Source of the DNA: AP-15 sp963818695
GTDB lineage: Bacteria; Pseudomonadota; Alphaproteobacteria; ATCC43930; CGMCC-115725
Reading direction: 5' to 3'
Length of the DNA: 64,000 nucleotides
NCBI GenBank assembly: GCA_963818695.1
Contig: CAWFTG010000009.1
Coordinates: 372,001-436,000, forward strand
The notes below the pieces were generated by a model. It had not been told where the DNA came from, did no database searches, and was given only the letters and a program-made list of their open reading frames with translations. Positions within the stretch are counted from its first letter, which is position 1. Each line of letters opens with the position of its first letter. A program made the translations under genes and the position numbers. Positions 27,597 to 36,885 of the stretch are shown here, piece after piece.

Positions 27597-29348
27597 ATGG
27601 CATATGACCTGCTCATCAACAATGGACGCGTCGTGGATGGCTCGGGCGAGCCGGCCTTCCAGGCGGATGTGGCGGTGCATCAAGGGAAAATCGTCGGAGT
27701 CGGGAAATATAAAGGCGCCGCGGCCGAACGCGTCATCGACGCCGACGGACGCGTCGTAGCCCCGGGGTTCATCGATCACCATACTCATTTCGATCCACAG
27801 GCGGTCTGGGACCCCTATTGCGGCTCGTGGGTGCACAACGGCCACACCACCGTCATCGTCGGCCAGTGCGGCCAGGTCATCGCCCCGGTCCGGCCGGGCG
27901 ACGGCGCGTGGTATCTCGAATTCTTCTCCGACGCGGAACAGATCCCGCTGCCGGTCCTGAAGGCCGGGGTCGACGTGACTTGGGAATCGGTCGGCGACTA
28001 TCTGAATGCGCTCGGCAAGAAGCGCGGCATCAACGTCGGCACCTTGGTCGGCCATTCCGGCATCCGCCGCTATGTGATGGGCGAGGCAGCCTCCGAGCGG
28101 AAAGCGACCCCCGAGGAGATGGCTGCAATGCAGCGGCTGATCCGTGAGGCAATGCATGACGGCGCGCTCGGCTTCTCGACCGCGCCGAAGGATCGCGGCG
28201 ACCCGGCCGGGGTCGGCGATGACGAGGAGCGGTGGGCGCTTGCCAGCGTGCTCGGCGAACTCGGCACCGGCGTGTTCCAAGTCGCCGGCGGCGCCCCCGG
28301 CGGCACCAAGGCGACCCGCCAGGTAGCCCGCGAGCTGGCCGCGCGTACGGGTCGGCCGTCGATCTACAACCTCGTGTCGCAACCGATCGCCAACCCCGAG
28401 GAGTGGGTGGAACATCTGCGCTGGCTCGAGGACGGGTTTAAGAGCGGCGCGCGCTGCTACGGCTCGTGCCTCTCGACCGTTGCCGGTGCAATCTTTGATC
28501 TGCAACGCGGGCTTAATGTGCCGCAGGACGAGGACATTACTCATCCCGAAGGCATTTTCCGCGGCATGCCGACCTGGGACAAGGTCATGGCTTTGCCCTA
28601 TGAGGAGCGCATGCGCGCGTTCCGCGACCCCGAACTGCGCAAGGCCCTGTCGGCCGAGGCAGTCGAAGGGACGGTCGCCCAAGAAGGCGGCATGACCGAC
28701 CGGCGCGGCCGCGCGCGCGGCTTCTTCAACCGGCGCTGGGATCTCGTCGAAGTGTTCATGACGACAAAGGGGCAGAACCGGCATCTCGAGGGCAAGAGCG
28801 TCGAACAGATCTCGAAGGAGCAGAACAAGGGCATCATGGACGCTTTCCTCGACCTGTCACTCGACGAGGATCTGAACACCTGCTTTATCGCGATTGACCG
28901 CAACAAGGATCCAAAGGCGCAAAAAGAGATCCTCGGTTCGCCGTTTACCGTGATCGGCACCAGCGACGGCGGCGGCCGGCCGCACACCGGCGACCGGCAC
29001 GAAACCAGCACGAATCTGCTGGGCCATTGGGTGCGCGAAAAGCAGGTGATGACGCTCGAAGAAGCAGTCTATCGGCTGACCGGTAAGACCGCTCTTATGC
29101 ACGACATTACCGATCGCGGCTTCATCGCCGCCGGCAAGGTCGCAGACATCGCGATATTTGACCCCGACACGATCGCATCCAAACCGCGCGAGCCGGTCGC
29201 GACACTGCCGGCGGGCGGCGTCCAGGTCAAGCGCGAGGCAGTCGGCATCGACCACGTGATCGTCAACGGCGCCGTCCTGCTGGAAGGCGGCGAACTCACC
29301 GATGCTCTGCCGGGACAAATCATCAGAGGCCCGCTCTACCAGGCTTAG
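27597..29348 (+). CDS. N-acyl-D-amino-acid deacylase/D-aminoacylase family amidohydrolase
   Basis: This 583 aa metal-dependent amidohydrolase has the N-terminal strand MAYDLLINNGRVVDGSGEP, the HxH metal ligands in PGFIDHHTHFDPQ, a conserved GQCGQ turn, GHSGIRRYVMG, and a C-terminal TSDGGGRPHTGDRHE followed by GKVADIAIFDPDTI. This layout matches the D-aminoacylase family, which releases D-amino acids from N-acyl forms or hydrolyses related ureido/amide substrates. The ATG at 27597 has CGAGGAGAA upstream; longer in-frame starts lack such a site. Confidence 0.88.
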   Translation: MAYDLLINNGRVVDGSGEPAFQADVAVHQGKIVGVGKYKGAAAERVIDADGRVVAPGFIDHHTHFDPQAVWDPYCGSWVHNGHTTVIVGQCGQVIAPVRPGDGAWYLEFFSDAEQIPLPVLKAGVDVTWESVGDYLNALGKKRGINVGTLVGHSGIRRYVMGEAASERKATPEEMAAMQRLIREAMHDGALGFSTAPKDRGDPAGVGDDEERWALASVLGELGTGVFQVAGGAPGGTKATRQVARELAARTGRPSIYNLVSQPIANPEEWVEHLRWLEDGFKSGARCYGSCLSTVAGAIFDLQRGLNVPQDEDITHPEGIFRGMPTWDKVMALPYEERMRAFRDPELRKALSAEAVEGTVAQEGGMTDRRGRARGFFNRRWDLVEVFMTTKGQNRHLEGKSVEQISKEQNKGIMDAFLDLSLDEDLNTCFIAIDRNKDPKAQKEILGSPFTVIGTSDGGGRPHTGDRHETSTNLLGHWVREKQVMTLEEAVYRLTGKTALMHDITDRGFIAAGKVADIAIFDPDTIASKPREPVATLPAGGVQVKREAVGIDHVIVNGAVLLEGGELTDALPGQIIRGPLYQA

Positions 29349-29355
29349 GGTGCAC

Positions 29356-29381
29356 GGATGGCCGGGCTAGCCCGGCCATCC
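29356..29381. terminator. Perfect 26-nt palindrome after the deacylase gene
   Basis: GGATGGCCGGGC is followed immediately by its reverse complement, with a central TA, seven bases after the deacylase stop. It can form a 12-bp GC-rich hairpin but lacks a T-tract, so it may be a factor-assisted terminator, an mRNA-stabilising hairpin, or a protein-binding palindrome. Confidence 0.4.
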
Positions 29382-29459
29382 GCCTCAGTACATCCGAGAG
29401 CGGTTCGCGAGACGCGGATGGTCGGACCAAGTCCGGCCTTTGGGGTTGCCGCGGCGGTC

Positions 29460-29488
29460 TTGCGAAGGGGGCATCGGCAACGTAAGTA
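29460..29488 (+). promoter_or_regulatory. Possible rpsB-tsf promoter
   Basis: TTGCGA, 17 bases, then TAAGTA resembles a sigma70 promoter and would give a leader of ~125 nt before rpsB. It is a weak match chosen by position. Confidence 0.3.
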
Positions 29489-29557
29489 ATACTGCGATAC
29501 CTCACGCAGGGCTGCGGGTGCTGTCGATTGTCTTTCCGAGCAGATGCCCGTTCCGGT

Positions 29558-29578
29558 GTCGGTGCTTCAGGCACCGAC
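29558..29578 (+). promoter_or_regulatory. rpsB leader hairpin
   Basis: GTCGGTGC, loop TTCAG, then GCACCGAC is a perfect eight-pair stem 40 bases before the rpsB start. Ribosomal protein S2 genes are autoregulated through leader structures in other Proteobacteria, so this is a candidate S2-binding or attenuation element. No U-tract follows. Confidence 0.4.
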
Positions 29579-29618
29579 TTCATCCTGCGGCGGCTCAACC
29601 GGAAACAAGGAATTACTT

Positions 29619-30455
29619 ATGGCGATACCAACTGCCTCCATGCGCCAGCTGCTCGAAGCCGGCGTTCACTTCGGCCATCACACCCGCCGGTGGAACCCCA
29701 AGATGGCGCCGTACATATTTGGCGTCCGCAACGGGATCCACATTATCGATCTCGAGCAGAGCGAACCGATGCTGCACCAGGGCTTGCGGGCGATTCGGGA
29801 TGTGGTCGCGGGTGGCGGCCGCGTTCTTCTGGTCGGCACCAAGCGCCAAGCGCAGGAGCCGGTCGCCGACGCCGCCAAGCGCTGCGGCCAATATTACGTC
29901 AACTACCGCTGGCTCGGCGGCATGCTGACCAACTTCAAGACGATTTCCCAATCCATCAAACGGCTGCGCGAGTTCGAGGAACGGATCTCCCAAGAGCAGA
30001 CCGGATTGACCAAGCGCGAACTGTTAGAGCTGACGCGTAATCGCGACAAGCTCGAACGCGCGCTGGGCGGTATCAAGGAGATGGGGGGGCTGCCCGACAT
30101 CTTGTTCGTGATCGACACCAATAAGGAAGCAATCGCGGTTGCCGAGGCCAACACCCTGCGCATACCAGTTGTCGCGATTCTCGATTCGAACTCTTCACCC
30201 GACGGTATCGCCTATCCGATCCCTGGGAACGACGATGCGATGCGGGCAATTCATCTTTACTGCGATCTCGTCTCCGGGTCGGTTCTCGATGGGCTGCAGG
30301 CCGAGCTCGCGGCCTCCGGGGTCGATATTGGCGGGCGGTCGGATCTCGCCGAACAGGCTTTTGTCTCGGAGGCTGTGGAGGACTTACCTGACGGAGCCGC
30401 AGTCGACGGTCTCGAAGGCGGATCGCAAGAAGAGACGGCGGCTGCGGCGAATTAG
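29619..30455 (+). CDS. rpsB: 30S ribosomal protein S2
   Basis: This 278 aa protein starts MAIPTASMRQLLEAGVHFGH, the universal S2 N-terminus, and includes WNPKMAPYIFG, the segment YVNYRWLGGMLTNFKTI and LPDILFVIDTNKEAIAV. Like many alphaproteobacterial S2 proteins it has an acidic C-terminal extension, here ending EETAAAAN. It is followed by tsf 44 bases downstream, the canonical rpsB-tsf pair. Confidence 0.97.
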   Translation: MAIPTASMRQLLEAGVHFGHHTRRWNPKMAPYIFGVRNGIHIIDLEQSEPMLHQGLRAIRDVVAGGGRVLLVGTKRQAQEPVADAAKRCGQYYVNYRWLGGMLTNFKTISQSIKRLREFEERISQEQTGLTKRELLELTRNRDKLERALGGIKEMGGLPDILFVIDTNKEAIAVAEANTLRIPVVAILDSNSSPDGIAYPIPGNDDAMRAIHLYCDLVSGSVLDGLQAELAASGVDIGGRSDLAEQAFVSEAVEDLPDGAAVDGLEGGSQEETAAAAN

Positions 30456-30499
30456 GACCTCCTGTCGAATAACAGGGTTTTACGCGAAAGGTCGATATT

Positions 30500-31426
30500 A
30501 TGGCCGAGGTAACGGCGGGGCTGGTCAAGGAATTGCGCGAGAAGACCGGCGCCGGGATGATGGACTGCAAAAGGGCGCTCGACGACAGTGCCGGCGATAT
30601 TGAGACGGCTGTCGATTGGCTGCGCAAAAAGGGTTTGTCCGCGGCCGCAAAAAGGGCGGGGCGGGTAGCTGCCGAGGGCTTAATCGGAGTCGCGACCCGG
30701 GGTCCCGTGGGTGCCATGGTCGAGGTGAATTCGGAAACCGACTTCGTTGCGCGCAACCACGCCTTTCAAAGCTTTGTCGGCAGTGTGAGCGAATTGGCTC
30801 TCAACGGCGAAGGCGAGCTTGAGTCGCTGAAGGAAACCGATTTTCCGGGAGCGGGTCGGACCGTCGAGGAAGAACTCACACATCTGATCTCGACGATTGG
30901 CGAAAATCTGGTGCTGCGCCGTGTCAAACGTCTTTCGACCGCGCAGGGCGCCGTTTTTTCTTATGTTCACAACGCGCTGGGCCCGGGCCTCGGCAAGATC
31001 GGGGTACTCGTCACCCTCGCCTCGACCGTTGCGAGCGACCGGCTGGCCGGGCTCGGCAAGCAGCTGACGATGCATATCGCGGCGGCAAATCCGCTTTATC
31101 TCGATATCGCCTCGGTGCCGCAGGCCGCGCTCGACCGCGAACGCGACGTGCTGCGAGAACAAGCGCGCGCCACGGGCAAACCCAATTCGGTAGTCGACAG
31201 GATGGTCGAAGGGCGCCTGCGCAAATTCTACGAGGAGTTCGTCCTCCTGGAGCAGATCTTCGTCGTCGATCAGGAGACCAAGATCTCGAAGGTTGTCGAG
31301 CAGGCCAGCAGAACCGCCGGCGCGCCGATTAGCGTTGAAAGCTTTGCACGTTTCTCGCTGGGCGAGGGGATTGAGCGGCAACATACCGATTTCGCGGCCG
31401 AAGTTGCGGCGCAGCTAAAGAACTGA
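30500..31426 (+). CDS. tsf: Elongation factor Ts
   Basis: This 308 aa nucleotide exchange factor for EF-Tu has an N-terminal UBA-like domain LVKELREKTGAGMMDCKRAL, the core EVNSETDFVARN, and the C-terminal HIAAANPLYL region. Its length is close to that of other alphaproteobacterial EF-Ts proteins. It lies between rpsB and pyrH as usual. Confidence 0.97.
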   Translation: MAEVTAGLVKELREKTGAGMMDCKRALDDSAGDIETAVDWLRKKGLSAAAKRAGRVAAEGLIGVATRGPVGAMVEVNSETDFVARNHAFQSFVGSVSELALNGEGELESLKETDFPGAGRTVEEELTHLISTIGENLVLRRVKRLSTAQGAVFSYVHNALGPGLGKIGVLVTLASTVASDRLAGLGKQLTMHIAAANPLYLDIASVPQAALDRERDVLREQARATGKPNSVVDRMVEGRLRKFYEEFVLLEQIFVVDQETKISKVVEQASRTAGAPISVESFARFSLGEGIERQHTDFAAEVAAQLKN

Positions 31427-31580
31427 GGCGGTTAGTCTCGGCGCTTCTACTCGGTTCTTATCCTCCGAGGGGCGGCCTTGACGCCGTCTGACGCTGAAAA
31501 GGTGCAACCGTCGGGTCGATTTGATGGTATCGTGAGCCTGCCGGCGAGAGGGCTCGGCCAGTCGGGTGAGCGTAAGCCTC

Positions 31581-32306
31581 ATGTCAGCCGATCTCAAATA
31601 TCGCCGCGTTCTCTTGAAACTGTCCGGCGAGGCGCTGATGGGTGCCCGCGAGTACGGCCTCGATCCCGAGATGGTCGGACGCATCGCGAGCGAGATCCAA
31701 TCGGTGCACGCGCTCGGAATCGAAATCTGCCTGGTGATCGGTGGAGGCAACATCTTTCGCGGCGTGTCGGGCTCCGCGGTCGGCATGGAGCGCGCATCGG
31801 CCGATTACATGGGCATGCTCGCGACGGTAATTAATTCGCTCGCCATGCAGAACGAGCTGGAGCGCTGCGGGGTGACCACCCGCGTGCAGTCGGCGATCTC
31901 GATGCAAGCCATTTGTGAACCATATATCCGCCGGCGGGCCCTGCGGCATCTCGAGAAGGATCGCGTCGTAATTTTCGCCGCCGGGACCGGCAACCCGTTT
32001 TTTACTACCGATACGGCGGCGGCTCTGCGAGCATCCGAAATGGGTTGTGACGCGCTCCTGAAGGCTACCAAGGTGGACGGCGTTTACGATGCGGACCCCG
32101 AGCGTGAGCCTCGCGCCAGGCGCTTTGAAAAACTCGACTATTTGGAGGTCCTGTCCCGCGATCTACGGGTGATGGACGCTTCGGCGATTTCGCTGGCGCG
32201 CGAGAACCACATTCCTGTTCTTGTGTTCTCGATCTTCGAAAATGGTGGACTCGCAGAGGTTCTGAGCGGGCGCGGACGGCACACGATCATTAACGGACAA
32301 AGCTGA
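31581..32306 (+). CDS. pyrH: Uridylate kinase
   Basis: This 241 aa enzyme converts UMP to UDP. It has the amino-acid-kinase fold: RRVLLKLSGEALMG (phosphate loop), LVIGGGNIFRG, ADYMGMLATVINSLAMQ and AGTGNPFFTTDTAA. I prefer the ATG at 31581, giving MSADLKYRR; a GTG at 31566 adds five residues. A 154-bp gap separates it from tsf, while frr follows 16 bases downstream. Confidence 0.96.
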   Translation: MSADLKYRRVLLKLSGEALMGAREYGLDPEMVGRIASEIQSVHALGIEICLVIGGGNIFRGVSGSAVGMERASADYMGMLATVINSLAMQNELERCGVTTRVQSAISMQAICEPYIRRRALRHLEKDRVVIFAAGTGNPFFTTDTAAALRASEMGCDALLKATKVDGVYDADPEREPRARRFEKLDYLEVLSRDLRVMDASAISLARENHIPVLVFSIFENGGLAEVLSGRGRHTIINGQS

Positions 32307-32322
32307 ACACGGGAACAAGGGT

Positions 32323-32883
32323 ATGCCGGAAGACACATTTTTGAAGGACCTTCGCCGCCGGATGGACGGGGCGGTCGAGGTGTTGCGCAAGGAGTTCGGC
32401 GGTTTGCGGACCGGGAGGGCTTCGGCCAGCCTGCTCGAACCGGTTTCCGTCAGCGCCTATAGCGGAACCGTGCCGCTCAACCAGCTGGCGAATATCAGCG
32501 TACCGGAGCCGCGGATGATCACGGTCCAGGTTTGGGACCGCGCGATGGTAAAGGCGGTCGACAAGGCGATCCGCGAGGCCGGCCTGGGGCTCAATCCCCA
32601 GACCGAGGGTCAGGTTATCCGGGTTCCGATCCCCGATCTCAACGAGGAACGGCGGCGCGAACTGACCCGCGTTACCGCGAAATACGCCGAGCAGGCGCGC
32701 GTCTCGATCCGCAATATCCGCCGTGACGGCGTCGAGCTGCTCAGGCGGCAGGAAAAAGACGCCGAGATTTCGCAGGACCAGCAACGCAAGCTGCAGCAGG
32801 AAGTGCAGCATCTGACCGACGACTACATCAAGCGCATCGACGAGGCTCTGACACAGAAGGACAGAGAGATCCTTCAGGTCTGA
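32323..32883 (+). CDS. frr: Ribosome recycling factor
   Basis: This 186 aa protein, the normal size for RRF, dissociates post-termination ribosomes with EF-G. Motifs include LRTGRASASLLEPV, VPLNQLANISVPEPR, the segment IRVPIPDLNEERRRELTR, and the C-terminal helix containing DYIKRIDEAL. Its stop overlaps the uppS start. Confidence 0.97.
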   Translation: MPEDTFLKDLRRRMDGAVEVLRKEFGGLRTGRASASLLEPVSVSAYSGTVPLNQLANISVPEPRMITVQVWDRAMVKAVDKAIREAGLGLNPQTEGQVIRVPIPDLNEERRRELTRVTAKYAEQARVSIRNIRRDGVELLRRQEKDAEISQDQQRKLQQEVQHLTDDYIKRIDEALTQKDREILQV

Positions 32884-33614
32884 TGAGCGCCGTCGCCACG
32901 CCGCGGCCTGTGCCGCGGCATATCGCGATCATCATGGACGGCAACGGGCGCTGGGCGAAGGCTCGCGGCTTGCCGCGGATCGCCGGGCACCGCCGGGGTG
33001 CCGAGGCTGCCCGGCGCACGGTCATTGCCGCGGCCGAACTTGGGGTCCCCTATCTCACATTGTTTGGCTTCTCCTCGGAAAATTGGAAGCGGCCGTCATC
33101 GGAAATCCAGGATCTGATGGGCCTGCTACGCCATTATCTGCGTGGCGAGATTGCCGAATTGCACCGCAACGGAGTTCGCCTGAAGGTGATTGGAGAACTC
33201 ACCACGCTCGACCCCGACATCATCAGTCTCATCGGCAATGCCGAAGCGATGACCCGCGACAATGGCCGGATCATCTTGACGATCGCATTGTCCTATGGCG
33301 GACGCGCCGAGATCGTCACGGCCGTTCGAGCGGTTGCGCGGCAAGTGGCGTCCGGCCGCCTTGCGGTGGACGCGATCGACGAGGAATGCCTTGGGCGCCA
33401 CCTGTTCACCGCGCAGCTTCCCGACCCGGATTTGCTGATCCGGACGAGCGGTGAGCAGCGCATCAGCAACTTTCTGCTGTGGCAGAGCGCCTATTCCGAG
33501 TTCGTCTTTACCAAGACGCTGTGGCCGGATTTTTCGAAGAGCGACTTGCAACGGGCAATCGATGAGTTTTGCGGCCGCGAACGCCGGTACGGGGCCTCCG
33601 TTGGATCTCTCTGA
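32883..33614 (+). CDS. uppS: Isoprenyl (undecaprenyl diphosphate) synthase
   Basis: This 243 aa cis-prenyltransferase makes the lipid carrier for peptidoglycan and polysaccharide synthesis. AIIMDGNGRWAKARGLPR holds the catalytic Asp. GHRRGAEAAR, the SSENWKRP segment and LLIRTSGEQRISNFLLWQ are the other conserved blocks. The ATG overlaps the frr stop and the gene overlaps the presumed cdsA start. Confidence 0.97.
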   Translation: MSAVATPRPVPRHIAIIMDGNGRWAKARGLPRIAGHRRGAEAARRTVIAAAELGVPYLTLFGFSSENWKRPSSEIQDLMGLLRHYLRGEIAELHRNGVRLKVIGELTTLDPDIISLIGNAEAMTRDNGRIILTIALSYGGRAEIVTAVRAVARQVASGRLAVDAIDEECLGRHLFTAQLPDPDLLIRTSGEQRISNFLLWQSAYSEFVFTKTLWPDFSKSDLQRAIDEFCGRERRYGASVGSL

Positions 33615-34462
33615 ATCCCGAACCTCCAGTCTCGTGGGTGCGCGAGGGTTGGCCGCCAATAATGCCCTGGGGCTGCGCGTCCTGTCGGCGCTGGTGCTGG
33701 CGCCTCTACCGATCGCCGCGATCTGCTTCGGTTGGCCCTGGCTTCCGCTGCTGACCGGCGCCGCCGCCGCCGTAATGGCGTGGGAATGGGGACGCCTGTG
33801 TCGCGGCGGCCGTTTTGGCCGGACCGGAATCCTGCTGGTGGCGGTCGTGCTGGCGGCGGTCGTGACCGCATCGCTCCTCTCGACGGGGCTGGCTCTCGGG
33901 ACCGCTCTGCTCGGCGCGGGGCTGGTTTTATGGGCGGCGCACAAGACAAAAGATGTCGAGCCACGATGGACAGCCTTTGGCGCCATCTGGGTTGCTTTGC
34001 CTTGCGTCTGCCTCTTGTGGTTGGCGCGCGACGGACTCGCCGGCCGAGCGACGCTGCTATGGCTGCTTGGCGTCGTCTGGGCCACCGATATCGGGGCTTA
34101 CTCGGTCGGGCGGATCTGCGGCGGGCCACGATTGGCACCTCGCTGGAGCCCGCGAAAAACCTGGGCCGGGCTGGCCGGGGGCACGGCTTGCGCGGCCCTG
34201 GTTGGGTGGGCCACCGCAGCATGGCTCGGGATCTCTCCGGCTGCGTCGCTGGCAGCCCTCAGCGCGGGCCTTGCGATTGTCGAGCAGTTCGGCGATCTTG
34301 CCGAGTCCGCGGCAAAGCGCAGGTTCGGCGTGAAGGAACTCGAGCGGCCTCATACCCGGGCATGGCGGGCTCCTCGACAAACTCGATGGACTGCTCGCGG
34401 TGATCCCGGTGGTGGCCCTGCTGACCCTGATTGGCGGCCGCAGCCTGCTGGCGTGGCGATGA
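33601..34462 (+). CDS. cdsA: Phosphatidate cytidylyltransferase (one frameshift)
   Basis: This enzyme makes CDP-diacylglycerol at the inner membrane. The ~286 aa reconstructed protein has multiple hydrophobic helices, then TDIGAYSVGRICGG, RWSPRKTWAGLAGG and, after correction, the CdsA signature region LIPGHGGLLDKLDGLLA. An extra A at 34337-34338 breaks the frame; removing it gives VKDSSGLIPGHGG. As deposited, the frame instead runs on into dxr, creating an artificial-looking 744-codon fusion. The start (TTG at 33601 or GTG at 33634) is uncertain. Confidence 0.88.
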
Positions 34463-35685
34463 ACTCGCCTGTCCCCCCCGGCTACCGCAGCGGCGGGATT
34501 CGACGCGTGACGGTTCTGGGGTCGACCGGCTCCGTCGGACAAAGCACAGTCGATCTGCTGTCGCGCAATCCGGATGGCTTCGAGGTCGAGGCGCTCACTG
34601 CAAACCGGAACCCCGAGCGTCTGGCCGAGCAAGCGCTTGCTTTACGGGCACGATTCGCCGCGATTGCCGATCCTGACCACTACTCGGCTTTGAAAGAGGC
34701 CCTCGCGGGAACCGGAGTCGAGGTGGCCTGCGGTGCCGATGCGCTTACCGAAGCGGCTCTGCGCCCCGCCGAATGGGTAATGGCGGGCATCGTCGGAGCA
34801 GCCGGGCTCGCGCCGACCTTGGCTGCAATCCGGCGGGGGGCCATCGTCGCCTTCGCCAACAAGGAGGTGCTCGTCTGCGCCGGTCGGCTGGTCATGCAGG
34901 AGGTCACGCGGTGCGGCGCGACCTTGCTGCCGGTCGACAGCGAGCATAATGCGATCTGGCAATGCTTCGACCTCGACCGTGCCGATACGATAGAACGGAT
35001 CATCCTGACGGCGAGCGGCGGGCCCTTCCGCGAGCGGGCTTTCGAGGAGATGCGCGCAGTCACCCCGCAACAGGCCGTCGCCCACCCGAATTGGAGCATG
35101 GGGGCCAAGATCTCGGTCGATTCGGCGACGATGATGAACAAAGGGCTGGAGCTGATCGAGGCGCATCATCTCTTTCAGCTGCCGCCCGAGCGGGTCGACA
35201 TCGTCGTGCATCCGCAGTCGATCGTGCACGGCGCTGTCGTCTACCGCGACGGCTCGGTATTGGCTCAGCTCGGTTCACCGGATATGCGTACGCCGATCGC
35301 TTACGCGCTCGCTTGGCCCGGCCGTATCGAAACACCCGCTAAACGGCTAGATTTGGCGGCGATTGGACGCCTGACTTTCGAGTCCCCCGACGAGCGCCGT
35401 TTCCCTGCTCTGCGTGTCGCCCGCGAGGCGCTCACTCGTGGTGGCGGCTGTCCGACCGTGCTCAATGCAGCCAACGAGACGGCGGTCCACGCCTTTCTCG
35501 AAGGTCGCATCGGTTTTCTCGATATCGTCGAGACCGTCGAGCGCACCCTGGAGGCAATTCCGGAAGGCGCGCTTGAATCACTCGATGATGTCTACAATTT
35601 CGACAAGACGGCACGCGAGATTGCCGCTAGCTTTTCTAGCCTGCGCAATTCTACGCCGGTAACCGCACCAACGGATTTGTCATGA
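34459..35685 (+). CDS. dxr: 1-deoxy-D-xylulose 5-phosphate reductoisomerase
   Basis: This 408 aa enzyme makes 2-C-methyl-D-erythritol 4-phosphate, the committed step of non-mevalonate isoprenoid synthesis. It has the NADPH-binding VTVLGSTGSVGQSTVDLL, FANKEVLVCAG, LLPVDSEHNAIWQC (metal site) and SVDSATMMNKGLE. The ATG overlaps the restored cdsA stop (ATGA), supporting a normal separate gene. The stop overlaps the rseP start. Confidence 0.96.
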   Translation: MNSPVPPGYRSGGIRRVTVLGSTGSVGQSTVDLLSRNPDGFEVEALTANRNPERLAEQALALRARFAAIADPDHYSALKEALAGTGVEVACGADALTEAALRPAEWVMAGIVGAAGLAPTLAAIRRGAIVAFANKEVLVCAGRLVMQEVTRCGATLLPVDSEHNAIWQCFDLDRADTIERIILTASGGPFRERAFEEMRAVTPQQAVAHPNWSMGAKISVDSATMMNKGLELIEAHHLFQLPPERVDIVVHPQSIVHGAVVYRDGSVLAQLGSPDMRTPIAYALAWPGRIETPAKRLDLAAIGRLTFESPDERRFPALRVAREALTRGGGCPTVLNAANETAVHAFLEGRIGFLDIVETVERTLEAIPEGALESLDDVYNFDKTAREIAASFSSLRNSTPVTAPTDLS

Positions 35686-36833
35686 TCGAATTTATCAAAG
35701 GCCTAACGCAGCTCCACAACTTGTTTTATTCGGTGCTGTGGTTCGTGGTGATCCTCACGGTGCTCGTGTTTGTCCACGAGTTCGGCCACTATATAATCGC
35801 GCGCTGGAATCGAGTGCGGATCGAAGTGTTTTCGATCGGTTTCGGACCCGAGCTGTTTGGCTGGTGGGATCGCGCGGGAACGCGCTGGAAATTTAGCGCG
35901 ATCCCACTCGGCGGCTACGTAAAGATGTTCGGCGATAGCGACGTCAGCTCGGGCTTGCCGGCCCCTAGCCTTTCGCGCCTTAGCGAGGTCGAGAAAGGCG
36001 TCTCCTTTCACTATAAGCGACTGGGCCAGCGGGCTGCGATCGTCGCCGCCGGGCCGGCGGCGAACTTCATCTTTGCCATCGTTGCATTAGCAGTTTTGTT
36101 CATGACCTACGGCCAGCCTTTCACGCCGGCCGAAGTTGGGCAGGTTCAGCCGGGGAGCGCCGCTGAGCAGGGCGGAATTCACCCGGGCGATGTGATTCTC
36201 CAGATAGATGGTCGGACCGTTCATCGTTTTGAGGACGTCCAGCAGGAGGTACGCCTCAATCCGAATGTGCCGATGACGATCGTCGTGCGGCGCGACGGCC
36301 AGGAAGAGACGCTGCATGTAATACCGAAACGGACGGAGCTTACCGACCGCTTCGGCAATCACTATGAGATCGGTCTGCTGGGCATCTCGCGAAGCGGGAT
36401 GGAGTACGTGAAGCGCGATCCCGCAACCGCGATCGAGCAGGCCGGGGCAGAGACCTGGAACCTGACTGCCGGCACGCTGCAGGCGATGTGGCAGATCATC
36501 ATAGGGACGCGCGCTACTGACGAACTCGGCGGGCCGCTGCGCATTGCGCAAATGTCGGGAGAGGTTGCTCAAAGCGGTGTTGTCGCGGTGTTGTGGTTTA
36601 TGGCGGTTCTGTCGGTCAATCTGGGGTTGATCAACCTATTTCCGGTCCCGGTCCTTGACGGGGGGCATCTGCTGTTCTACGCGGCGGAAGCGCTTCGCGG
36701 AAAGCCGTTGGGTCAGCGCGCTCAGGAATACGGTTTTCGCATCGGCTTGGCCTTGGTGCTGACATTGATGGTGTTCGCCACCTGGAACGATCTCGTCCAT
36801 CTCGGCATCGGCAATCTGTTCAAGGCCCTGTGA
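35682..36833 (+). CDS. rseP: RIP zinc metalloprotease RseP
   Basis: This 383 aa site-2 intramembrane protease cleaves anti-sigma factors in envelope stress signalling. The zinc motif HEFGHY lies in the first membrane helix, a PDZ domain is at ~125-200 (VQPGSAAEQGGIHPGDVILQ), and the second metal motif NLFPVPVLDGGHLLFY is near the C-terminus. A four-base overlap with dxr and location just before bamA match the usual order. Confidence 0.95.
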   Translation: MIEFIKGLTQLHNLFYSVLWFVVILTVLVFVHEFGHYIIARWNRVRIEVFSIGFGPELFGWWDRAGTRWKFSAIPLGGYVKMFGDSDVSSGLPAPSLSRLSEVEKGVSFHYKRLGQRAAIVAAGPAANFIFAIVALAVLFMTYGQPFTPAEVGQVQPGSAAEQGGIHPGDVILQIDGRTVHRFEDVQQEVRLNPNVPMTIVVRRDGQEETLHVIPKRTELTDRFGNHYEIGLLGISRSGMEYVKRDPATAIEQAGAETWNLTAGTLQAMWQIIIGTRATDELGGPLRIAQMSGEVAQSGVVAVLWFMAVLSVNLGLINLFPVPVLDGGHLLFYAAEALRGKPLGQRAQEYGFRIGLALVLTLMVFATWNDLVHLGIGNLFKAL

Positions 36834-36885
36834 TGTAGCGCGATCACCGATCAGGGGATAAATCTCGAGTCGCAGTGGGGGTGAG

